NCBI GenBank assembly: GCA_044870185.1 | Contig: JBIOYL010000215.1 | Span: 1-13,001 of the forward strand | Direction: 5' to 3' | DNA from: JBIOYL01 sp044870185 | GTDB taxonomy: Bacteria; Actinomycetota; CALGFH01 | DNA length: 13,001 bases | Shown here: positions 1 to 6,162 of the stretch, piece after piece | Position numbering within the stretch: the first letter of the stretch is position 1 | Layout: the number at the start of each line of letters is the position of its first letter | The notes under the pieces: model-generated | Database searches by the model: none | Told to the model about the DNA's origin: nothing | The model's input: the letters and a program-made list of their open reading frames with translations, nothing else | Position numbers and translations under genes: made by a program

Positions 1-2
1 TT

Positions 3-305
3 CTGGGTGGGCAGAAGGCGACCCTGCTGTGGGATGGGCTGCCGGCCCATCGCAGCAAGGCGATGGGGGCCTGGCTTGCCCGCCAGCGGTCTTGGTTGGT
101 GGTGGAGCGGCTGCCCGGCTATGCGCCGGAACTCAACCCGGTCGAGGCGTTGTGGGCGAACCTCAAAAGCGTCGAGTTGGCCAATCTGGCCGGCGACTCG
201 CTGGGCGAGGTGGTGGCTGCGGCCGAGCGTGGCATCCAGCGGATCCGCCAGACCTATCACTCGGCCTATTCGTTCTTGCGCCACTGCGGTCTGTCGCTAT
301 GGTGA
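3..305 (+). pseudogene. IS630-family transposase, C-terminal part (partial at window edge)
   Basis: The reading frame is open from the first complete codon at 3 to a TGA at 303-305 and must begin left of the window. It shows two hallmarks of the IS630/Tc1-mariner DDE transposase catalytic domain (DDE_3). The first is LLWDGLPAHRSKAM, where the Asp is the likely second catalytic acid. The second is YAPELNPVEALWANLK, where the Glu of NPVE is the likely third. The C-terminal tail of about 50 residues (ending HCGLSLW) has normal family length, so the 3' end looks complete. Whether the gene is intact upstream cannot be seen, so I label it partial rather than truly broken. The protein would cut and rejoin element ends at TA targets. 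No terminal inverted repeat could be fixed without the other end of the element. Confidence 0.85.
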
Positions 306-399
306 TCATGTCGCTGGAACGAGCGAGCCTCTTTAAGCTGAGACCCAGGTCTAGGCTGGGGCGGTGCTGATGAACGACCGTCGGAAGGGGCGTCTGATC

Positions 400-897
400 A
401 TGCAGCCGGGCGAGATCACCGAGGTCCTGAACCGTCCGATCAGCCAGGAGCTCCTGGCCCGCGACCTGACCCGCCTGGCCTACGTCGCCAGGGACGGCAC
501 ACCCCGGTCGATCCCGATCGGGTTCGTCTGGAACGGCACTGAGATCGTCATGTGCACCGCCAAGAACGCCGCGAAGGTCCCGGCCCTGCGCCACAACCCG
601 GCGGTCGCCCTGACCATCGACACCGAGGTGCACCCGCCGAAGATCCTGCTCATCCGCGGACGGGCCGAGCTGGACGTCGTCGAGGGCATCCCGGACGAGT
701 ACCTCCAGATGAACGGCACCTACACGATGACGCCCGAGCAACGGGTCGAGTGGGAGGCCGAGGTGCGTTCGCTGTATGACGGCATGGTCCGGGTCGTCGT
801 CACCCCGACGTGGGCGAAGCTGATCGACTTCGAGACGACCCTGCCGAGCGCGGTTGCGGAGCTGGTCCGGCAGCGGGACGAACGTCAGCGCACCTGA
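400..897 (+). CDS. Pyridoxamine 5'-phosphate oxidase-like FMN-binding split-barrel protein
   Basis: This is a protein of about 165 residues with the pattern of the PPOX/FMN split-barrel superfamily. It has an N-terminal helix (ISQELLARDLTRLAYVA), then the strand pair DGTPRSIPIGFVWNG and IVMCTAKNAAKVPALRHNP, where the Lys/His-rich loop normally contacts FMN phosphate. VALTIDTEVHPPKILLIRG continues the barrel. Members reduce or oxidise small substrates with FMN or F420; the substrate cannot be predicted. I chose ATG 400 because GGAAGGGG lies about 10 nt upstream. In-frame GTG 364 and ATG 370 would add up to 12 residues (MLMNDRRKGRLI) and lack a comparable Shine-Dalgarno. The gene stands alone between the transposase end and the tRNA remnant. 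A TAGGCT box at 352-357 could be a -10 element, but no good -35 accompanies it. Confidence 0.85.
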   Translation: MQPGEITEVLNRPISQELLARDLTRLAYVARDGTPRSIPIGFVWNGTEIVMCTAKNAAKVPALRHNPAVALTIDTEVHPPKILLIRGRAELDVVEGIPDEYLQMNGTYTMTPEQRVEWEAEVRSLYDGMVRVVVTPTWAKLIDFETTLPSAVAELVRQRDERQRT

Positions 898-1111
898 GCG
901 ATCAACCCGACACCCAGGACCCGGTAGAATGTTCCGGCTCCGCTCCAACTGCATGGTTATCAGGTGCCTGCTGAGCTGGACGTTCGACCGTCTCACCGTT
1001 CCGCTGACGTTCCGTCCCAGAGCCAGAATCGAGGCGCACCGAGCAGCGGAGCGGATGCATCAGGGCTGGTGAACTCGGGTCCGGCATCACGTCCTGACGA
1101 GCGGTTGTCTC

Positions 1112-1153
1112 TTCACACGGCAGAGGCCACAGGTTCGAAACCTGTCACGCCCA
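1112..1153 (+). pseudogene. tRNA-Val(CAC) 3'-half remnant, probable attachment-site scar
   Basis: The stretch reads as the 3' half of a tRNA. It has the anticodon loop TTCACAC (1112-1118, anticodon CAC, valine), the 3' anticodon strand GGCAG (1119-1123), and the variable loop AGGCC. A perfect T-stem ACAGG/CCTGT encloses TTCGAAA (1129-1145), followed by a 3' acceptor strand CACGCCC and discriminator A (1146-1153). CCA is not encoded. The bases 5' of the loop (1107-1111, GTCTC) do not pair with GGCAG. No D-arm and no GGGCGTG acceptor strand occur upstream, so this cannot fold as a functional tRNA. Loss of homology exactly at the anticodon loop is the usual signature of tyrosine-integrase integration, which leaves a 3' tRNA duplicate at the far end of an element. 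Confidence 0.7.
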
Positions 1154-1194
1154 CTTGACCACGGACGATCCGCGGGCTGATAACGACGCCAAGC

Positions 1195-1273
1195 CGACCG
1201 CCCGCACGACGCCGAGCCGGCGGGCGACCTCGGTCTGACGTTGCCCTGCTCGAACAGCGCGGCGATGTGGCAG
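1195..1273 (-). pseudogene. Possible degraded transposase N-terminal helix-turn-helix
   Basis: On the minus strand, two adjacent frames give IAALFEQG (about 1268 to 1244) followed, after a frame change, by GQRQTEVARRLGVV (about 1246 to 1205). Joined, they resemble the N-terminal HTH of IS630-type transposases, in which a phrase like LFEQG-xxQxEVARxLGVS is common. The downstream recognition helix and the rest of the protein are not recognisable. If real, it is a relic in the opposite orientation to the transposase at the left edge and so not part of the same copy. The match is short and could be coincidental in GC-rich DNA. Confidence 0.3.
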
Positions 1274-1313
1274 GATCGCGGGCGCGAAGCACCTGAGCAG
1301 GGAGCGGGCAAGG

Positions 1314-1667
1314 ATGCGGGTCAAGCGTATTGGTTGGGCGGGCACCAGGACCAGCGAGTACCCCGCCATGGTGGCATTCCTGCAAGCGGTCCTCGGGCTG
1401 ACCATGAGCCACGAAGGGTCCGACTTCGCCGCGTTCCACCTGCCGGAGGGCGGCACGTTCGAGGTGTTTGGCCCAGGCGACGAGGACCACGCGCACTTTT
1501 CCACTGGTCCCGTCGTCGGCTTCGTGGTCGACGATCTCACCGCCGCCGTGCGGGAGCTGGAGGCGGCCGGGGTGGAGCTCCTCGGGGGACAGGTGGACGA
1601 GCGTGGCGAAGGTTGGCGCCACTTTCGCGCGCCGGACGGTAACGTCTACGAGCTGACCAGCGGGTAG
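1314..1667 (+). CDS. VOC-family (glyoxalase/bleomycin-resistance-like) protein
   Basis: This 117-residue protein is the length of a single vicinal-oxygen-chelate module. It has a beta-alpha-beta opening (IGWAGTRTSEYPAMVAFLQ), a central FAAFHLPEGGTFEVFGPG, then VVGFVVDDLTAAVRELEAAG and the closing RAPDGNVYELTSG. The terminal Glu of NVYEL is in the place of the usual metal ligand. The N-terminal His ligand found in glyoxalase I is replaced in the IGWAG strand, so classical glyoxalase activity is doubtful. Ligand binding, isomerase or resistance roles are all known in the superfamily. ATG 1314 is preceded by GGGAGCGG at a suitable distance. The gene is transcribed alone and converges on the monooxygenase gene, with a hairpin between them. 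Confidence 0.85.
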   Translation: MRVKRIGWAGTRTSEYPAMVAFLQAVLGLTMSHEGSDFAAFHLPEGGTFEVFGPGDEDHAHFSTGPVVGFVVDDLTAAVRELEAAGVELLGGQVDERGEGWRHFRAPDGNVYELTSG

Positions 1668-1697
1668 AGCGGCGGCCGTGGCACTGCCGTCGTACGT

Positions 1698-1716
1698 CCC
1701 GGCGGTACACGCCGGG
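1698..1716. terminator. GC hairpin between convergent genes
   Basis: A perfect 7-bp stem CCCGGCG/CGCCGGG encloses a GTACA loop, 30 bp after the VOC stop and 55 bp beyond the monooxygenase stop on the other strand. It has no U-tract, which is common for actinobacterial terminators. Its position between convergent genes suggests a bidirectional terminator. GGTACAC also occurs twice here (1704-1710 and 1715-1721), partly because of the hairpin. Confidence 0.4.
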
Positions 1717-2908
1717 TACACACCGAGCCGGCAGGTAGGGGGGTGCAGCGGGCACGAGCGGTAGCTGGCGGTCAGGCTGTCGGTCGGTAGTCCTTCAGGA
1801 TGATGGCTGCAAGGGCTCGGGCTGGTCGTCCTTGGAAGGCGGACAGCCGTCGCTGGAGGGTCGCGGGCAGTCGTGGCACCAGCCGCAGCGCCTGGGTGGT
1901 CAACCACACCTGCAGGCGTGTGCGTGGGATGAGGGTCTTCATCACCGTGGGACCGATGGTGCGGCTGCGTCGGACCAGCTCCCCCAGCTCGCGCTCGTAG
2001 CTTCCGAACGCCGTGGCGGGGTCGCCGCCGGCCGCTCGCAGCTCGCCCGCCAGCACATATGCCCCGACGACCGCAAGGGCCGTGCCGCCGCCAACGGCGG
2101 GACCGGGGGAGTAGCCCGCGTCGCCGACCAGGGTCACCCGCCCGCTCGACCAGCTGTCCATGCGGATCTGGCTGATCGAGTCGAAGTAGAAGTCGCTGGC
2201 GTGCTCCAGCTCGGCGAGCAGGCGTGGCAGCTCCCAGGCCCGGTCGGCGAATGCCTCCCGCAGCAGCCGCTTTTGCTGGTCGAGGTCCCGGTGGTCGTAG
2301 TCGAGCTCCTCGGCGCGTCGGAACAGGAACACCGCTCTGGCCTGGCCGGTCTGTCGCACGGGATACATCGCGGCCGTCTTGCCGGGGGCGCTGTAGGCCA
2401 CCATCCGGCCCTCCAGCCCCCGGTAGTTCGGCAGGCTGAAGACCCCGAGATAGCCGCCGAGCCAGTGCCGGAAGCGGGCCTCGTCGCCGAAGACCAGCCG
2501 CCGCACGCCCGAGTGCAGCCCGTCGGCGCCCACCACCAGGCCGTAGCACCGCGGGGCGGCGTGCTCGAAGGTGACCTGGACGCCGTGGCTGTCCTGGTCG
2601 AGGGTGCGGATCGAGTCGCCGAACACGTACTCGACGTCGTCGCGGGTTGCCTCGTACAGGATCGAGGTCAACTCGCCGCGCATGATCTCCACGTGGCGGG
2701 CGGAGATCCCCGCCACCAGCCGGCTGACGTCCACCGCGACCGAGGACCTGCCTGGACGCTCCAGCATGATCAGCTCGGTCTGGGTGCGGGCGGCCAGCAC
2801 CTTGGGCAGGATCCCCATCCACTCGGCCACGTCGACCGAGCGTCCGAGCAGGTCCACGGCGTGGCCGCCCAGGCCCGCGCGCAGGGCCGGGGTCTGCTCG
2901 ACCACCGT

Positions 2909-2914
2909 GGGGGG
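2909..2914 (-). other. Homopolymer frameshift site in the monooxygenase gene
   Basis: On the coding strand the run reads ACC CCC CAC GGT, giving T-P-H-G. Removing one C gives ACC CCC ACG GTG GTC GAG, that is T-P-T-V-V-E, which is the expected second beta-strand ending in the acidic residue that binds the FAD ribose. The correction requires exactly one base. Confidence 0.8.
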
Positions 2915-2998
2915 TGAAGCCGTGCCGGCACAGCCACCAGGCCAGGGTCGGCCCGGCGACGCTGGCACCCGAGATGAGCACGTCGCGGTTGGTCAGCT

Positions 2999-3002
2999 TC
3001 AT
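2999..3002 (-). promoter_or_regulatory. ATGA stop/start overlap coupling two genes
   Basis: On the minus strand the bases 3002 to 2999 read ATGA. ATG starts the monooxygenase and TGA ends the membrane protein. The monooxygenase Shine-Dalgarno GAGGAG lies inside the membrane gene. Such overlaps normally mean translational coupling, with the two products made in linked amounts. Confidence 0.75.
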
Positions 3003-4308
3003 CCAACACTCCTCGGGCGCGGCGCGGAGTGCGCCCTGCTGTGCTGGTCTTGGTCCGCACCGACCGACGGCCGCAGCCACAGCGACACGCTGGTCGGCTG
3101 CATCGTCTGCTCGACCACCGCCAGCAGCTCAGCCGTGAGGGCGTCCAGGTCGAGCTGCTGGCGCAGCCGGGCGTTGAACCCCTCGATCGTGCGGGCGGCG
3201 TCGTAGCGGCGCCGGTCGAAGCGGCGGTCGACCGCCTGCTGGACGCGGCGGCGGGCCGGCTGGAACAGCGCGGCCACCGCCAGGGTCGCCACCGCCACCG
3301 CCAGGCTCGAGCTGCGACCAAGCAGCTGCCCGAGCCCAGGACGATTGCGGCGTAGCCGCCACCAAGCAGCACCGTGAGTAGCCCGTAGGTCAGCGTGCGG
3401 CTGATGATGCGGTCCTGGTCGTACAGCCGGTACCGCAGGACCGCCGCCCCGATCGCCAGCGGCAGCCCCGCCAGCCAGGCGGTGAGCGCCCAGGTCAGCA
3501 CCTCGGAGGCGGCCAGCGCCATGCCGGCCAGGGCGATCACCGCCGCCGGCACCATCAGCGCGGCCGCCAACGCCACCCAGCGCAGCTGCTGGCGCTCCAC
3601 TCCACTGGCGCGGCGGAAGCGCACCACCAGCGACCCGGCACAGACCGCCACCGTCAGGGTGGTGAACGCCAGCGCGAGCTGGTTGACGACCAGCAGCACG
3701 CCGCCCAGGCCGCGGAAGTCGAACGGGCCGGCGAGCACCTGCCGGTAGGGGTCGACCGGCCCGGGCACCAGGGTCACCAGCACCAGCAACCCCAGCGGCA
3801 CGGCCACCATGGCCCTGGCCCACCAGCGCCAGCGGGGCGAGGGCAGCCTCCCGGTCGGGGTCAGCAGCAGGACAAAGCCCAGCAGGATCAGCCCCCCGCC
3901 GGTGGCGGCGGAGTAGTAGAGGGCCGCGTGGCGGGTGGCCGGGAACGCTCCGCCAGGGGCCAGCAGCCCCCAGGCCACGTACTGCGCGGCGGCGCCGGCG
4001 GCCAGCAGGACGACCGTCTGGGCCAGCAGCAGCCAGCCCACCGGCTGGCGGGGCCGGCGGCTGGCCAGCACCGCCCCGACCGTCACGGTGATCACCGCCG
4101 CAACCCCAGGGCGCGCGTCCCACTGCGCCAGGTCGGCCCGGCCGGCCCGGCGCAGGCGGTCGTCCAGCCAGGGGATCACCAGGCAGGCCGCCACGGCCAT
4201 CGCCCACAGCGCCCACGCCAGCACGCCCGGCCACCGGCGTGGTCGGGCGGAGCGGGCCGCGGGGGTCACCGCCGTGGTGTTCGCTGCATCCGGCTCACTC
4301 CTGGCCAC
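2999..4308 (-). pseudogene. Multi-pass membrane protein, sensor-kinase-like without kinase domains, one-base frameshift
   Basis: The corrected product is about 436 residues. It has eight to ten hydrophobic segments, for example LAWALWAMAVAACLVIPWL near residue 30, GGGLILLGFVLLLTPTGRLP near 140 and LALAFTTLTVAVCAG near 215. These are followed by LRYRLYDQDRIISRTLTYGL, a phrase common at the membrane exit of actinobacterial sensor kinases, then two more helices. The cytoplasmic tail ends with FQPARRRVQQAVDRRFDRRR and VVEQTMQPTSVSLWLRPS. No HisKA, HATPase or PAS domain follows. The frame breaks near 3335-3337, where one missing G would restore IVLGLGQLLGRSSS. I prefer GTG 4308 because GGGAGG sits 6 nt upstream; GTG 4335 is an alternative. 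The gene is divergent from the LuxR regulator. Stand-alone proteins of this form exist in actinobacteria, but their role is unknown to me. Confidence 0.75.
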
Positions 4309-4418
4309 CGCCACCCTCCCAGCGTCGCGGATCACCTGCCACTGTGGCCGGCCTCCGTCTCGGGAACATTACGGACAAGCACACAACCCAGGTGGAAGCT
4401 ACGTGCGATGATCGGCGC
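4309..4418. promoter_or_regulatory. Divergent intergenic control region
   Basis: These 110 bp separate the minus-strand membrane-protein/monooxygenase pair from the plus-strand LuxR gene and must hold both promoters unless transcripts are leaderless. A TAATGT on the minus strand near 4370 fits a loose -10 box, but I find no convincing -35 at 16-18 bp. A LuxR-type protein encoded next to a divergent promoter often controls it, which is inference here. No clear inverted-repeat operator is visible. Confidence 0.35.
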
Positions 4419-6073
4419 ATGACCGTGCCGGTCCAAGAGCTGATCGACGAGGGCCGCGCCGCACTGCGGGCCGGTGATGCGGTGGGCGCACGGCGCGCCC
4501 TGGAGCGTGCCCTGGCCAGCTCGCCGTCCGGCGAGGTGCTCGAGGGCTTGGCCCGCGCCACCTACCTGGAGCTGGACTTCCCCCGAGCCATCGAGGGCTG
4601 GGAGCGCGCCTATGCGGCGTACCGCAAGGTCGGGGACCAGCTGGGCGCGATCCGGGTGGCGCGCACGCTGGCGGGCATGTACCTCGCGATCGTCGGTGAC
4701 CGCGCCGTGTCGGGCGGCTGGCTTGCCCGTGCGCAGACGCTGCTGGCCGGCGCCGCCGACTCGGCCGAGGCGGGCTGGGTGGCGCTCAACCTCGGCATGT
4801 TCGAGGGCGACCGCGTGCGCAAGGAGCAACGCTTCCGCCAGGCGCTCGCGGCGGCCCGCCGGTTCGGGGACACCGACCTGGAGCTGGTGACGCTGGCCTA
4901 TCTGGGGGCGAGCCTGGTGCACGGTGACCGCATCGAGGAGGGCATGCTGCTGCTGGACGAGGCGCTCGCGGCGGTGGCCGGCAGCGAGGTCGACGACTTC
5001 CTGGTCCTGGAGGAGGTCTTCTGCCAGCTGTTCTCGGCCTGTGAGCACGCGCAGGACGTTGCCCGGGCCGAGCAGTGGATCCGGGTCGGGGAGGCGATCG
5101 CCCAGCGGCGCAAGCTCCCCGCCGTCTCGGCCTTCTGCCGCACCCACTACGGCGGCGTGCTGACCGCGGCGGGACGCTGGCCCGAGGCCGACGCCGCCTT
5201 GACCGAGGCCGTGCGGCTGTGGGGGCTTGGGCAGCGCTCGGGGCTGCGCGTCGGCGCGCTGGTGCGGCTGGCCGACCTGCGCGTGCGGCAAGGACGGCTC
5301 GAGCAGGCAGCGCAACTGCTCGACGGCTTCGACGCGGAGGTGGAGGTCGAGGCGGCGCGCCCGCTGGCCGCCATCCACCTGGCGCGGGGGGAGACCTCGC
5401 TGGCCAGGGATGTCCTGGAGCGCGCGCGGACCAGCTCGAGCGCGACAGTGCCGCCGCGGCGCCGCTGCTGGCACTGCTGGTGGACGTGCACCTGGCGGAT
5501 GGCGCGCTTGCCGAGGCGGACGCCACGGTGGCGGCGCTGGTCCGCTGCGCGGCCCGGCACCCGGGTCACTACCTCAAGGCCGTGGCGGCGCTGGCGCGTG
5601 GGCGGGTGTGTCTGGCGGCGGGCACCGGCGATCCACGCGCGTGCCTGCGCGAGGCGCTGGCCGGCTTCGCCCGGGCGCAGCTGCCGATGGAGCTGGCGCG
5701 CGCCCGGCTGGCGCTGGCCAACACCCTGGTCACCGAGCGGCCCGAGGTGGCGGTGGCCGAGGCGCGGGCAGCGCTGGAGGCGTTCGAGCGGCTGCAGGCG
5801 GCCCGTGACGCCGACGCCGCCGCCGCGCTGCTGCGCTCGCTCGGGGTCCCGGCCGCCGCAGGCAAGAAGGGTGGCGGGCCGCTGACCAGGCGTGAGGCCG
5901 AGGTGCTGGAGCTGCTCGGCCATGGGCTGTCCAACCCGGAGATCGCCGCGCGCCTGTACATCAGCCGCAAGACCGTCGAGCACCACGTCGGCAACCTGCT
6001 GGCCAAGCTCGGCCTGCGCAGCCGCGCCGAGGCCGCCGCCTACGCCGCCCGCACAACCCCGGCGGCGAAATAG
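4419..6073 (+). pseudogene. LuxR-family regulator with TPR-like N-terminal region, frameshifted
   Basis: The corrected product is about 550 residues. The first roughly 400 are alanine/leucine-rich helical repeats of tetratricopeptide type (for example RAALRAGDAVGARRALERAL, WPEADAALTEAVRLW). Near residues 490-545 lies a canonical LuxR/GerE helix-turn-helix: LTRREAEVLELLGHGLSNPE, then IAARLYISRKTVEHHVGNLL. No P-loop ATPase (MalT/LAL type) or receiver domain precedes it, so the repeats are the likely sensing or partner-binding part. The frame is lost near 5425-5432: LARDVLERA continues in one frame and DQLERDSAAAAPLLALLVD in the next. One missing base (giving ERALDQ) or two extra bases (giving ERADQ) would explain it. 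ATG 4419 begins MTVPVQELIDEGR; only a weak GGTGGAAG about 20 nt upstream resembles a ribosome site. It likely regulates the flanking flavoprotein genes. Confidence 0.8.
5423..5433 (+). other. Frameshift site in the LuxR gene
   Basis: The alternating GC run in AGCGCGCGCGGACC is where the two homologous halves change frame. Before it the frame reads DVLERA, and after it DQLERDS. A dinucleotide slippage or a lost T (GCGCTGGAC) fits. Alternating CG runs are error-prone both for polymerases and for sequencing. Confidence 0.65.
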
Positions 6074-6091
6074 GGGAAGCGAAATAGGGGA
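6065..6091 (+). repeat. Tandem 13-bp repeat over the LuxR stop codon
   Basis: GCGAAATAGGGGA occurs at 6065-6077 and again at 6079-6091, a 14-bp period. The first copy contains the TAG stop of the LuxR gene and the second lies in the leader of the next flavoprotein gene. It may be a simple slippage duplication. Confidence 0.7.
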
Positions 6092-6098
6092 GCTCCCC
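6087..6098. promoter_or_regulatory. Perfect palindrome GGGGAGCTCCCC
   Basis: This 12-bp self-complementary site lies 14 bp after the LuxR stop and 64 bp before the flavoprotein start. Without a loop it is a poor terminator but has the shape of a dimeric regulator operator. Which protein binds it, if any, is unknown. Confidence 0.3.
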
Positions 6099-6162
6099 GA
6101 TCCTCCCCGGCGCAGTTGGCGTCATCGTGCCAGCCACACCGCCACGCCAGAGGAGGACGGTC

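Larger units (their letters stand above)
898..1313. other. 416-bp region without an intact gene
   Basis: No open frame here has family-like sequence, a Shine-Dalgarno or a plausible start. The region contains the tRNA-Val 3' fragment at 1112-1153 and, just right of it, a possible frameshifted helix-turn-helix remnant on the minus strand. The last 20 bases carry the GGGAGCGG ribosome site of the VOC gene. The stretch 898-1090 shows nothing I recognise. The combination looks like a junction where mobile DNA was once joined to the chromosome. Confidence 0.6.
1772..3002 (-). pseudogene. FAD-dependent monooxygenase (UbiH/PHBH-like), one-base frameshift
   Basis: Read from ATG 3002 (GAGGAG 7 nt upstream), the product begins MKLTNRDVLISGASVAGPTL. 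This is an N-terminal FAD Rossmann fold with GASVAG in the dinucleotide-binding position. After RHGFTP the frame is lost and the family-like sequence TVVEQTPALRAG continues one frame away. Reading through a C run at 2909-2914 (six bases, five needed) would restore about 409 residues. Later come VVGADGLHSGVRR (the DG motif contacting FAD and NAD(P)H) near residue 165 and VGDAGYSPGPAVGGGTALA near residue 290, both typical of class A flavoprotein aromatic hydroxylases. These insert one oxygen atom into small aromatic or polyketide-like substrates. The ATG overlaps the stop of the upstream membrane-protein gene. The homopolymer indel may be a sequencing error, in which case the gene is intact. Confidence 0.85.

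Noticed and set aside
1087..1160. A complete tRNA gene
   Set aside because: There is no D-arm and no 5' acceptor strand, and the 5' anticodon stem does not pair. Only the 3' half is present.
1698..1721. GGTACAC direct repeats as a regulator operator
   Set aside because: The two copies arise largely from the hairpin symmetry and lie between two convergent gene ends, where an operator would have no promoter to act on.
1832..2917. 361-codon plus-strand frame
   Set aside because: It is antisense to the monooxygenase, with His/Gln/Gly-rich composition and no recognisable domain.
1113..3080. 655-codon minus-strand frame spanning the tRNA remnant and the monooxygenase
   Set aside because: Only its first part (MKLTNRDVLISGASVAG to RHGFTP) is real. 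After the homopolymer indel it is noise, and its end (GVTGFEPVASAV) is just the antisense of the tRNA T-arm, a well-known source of spurious proteins.
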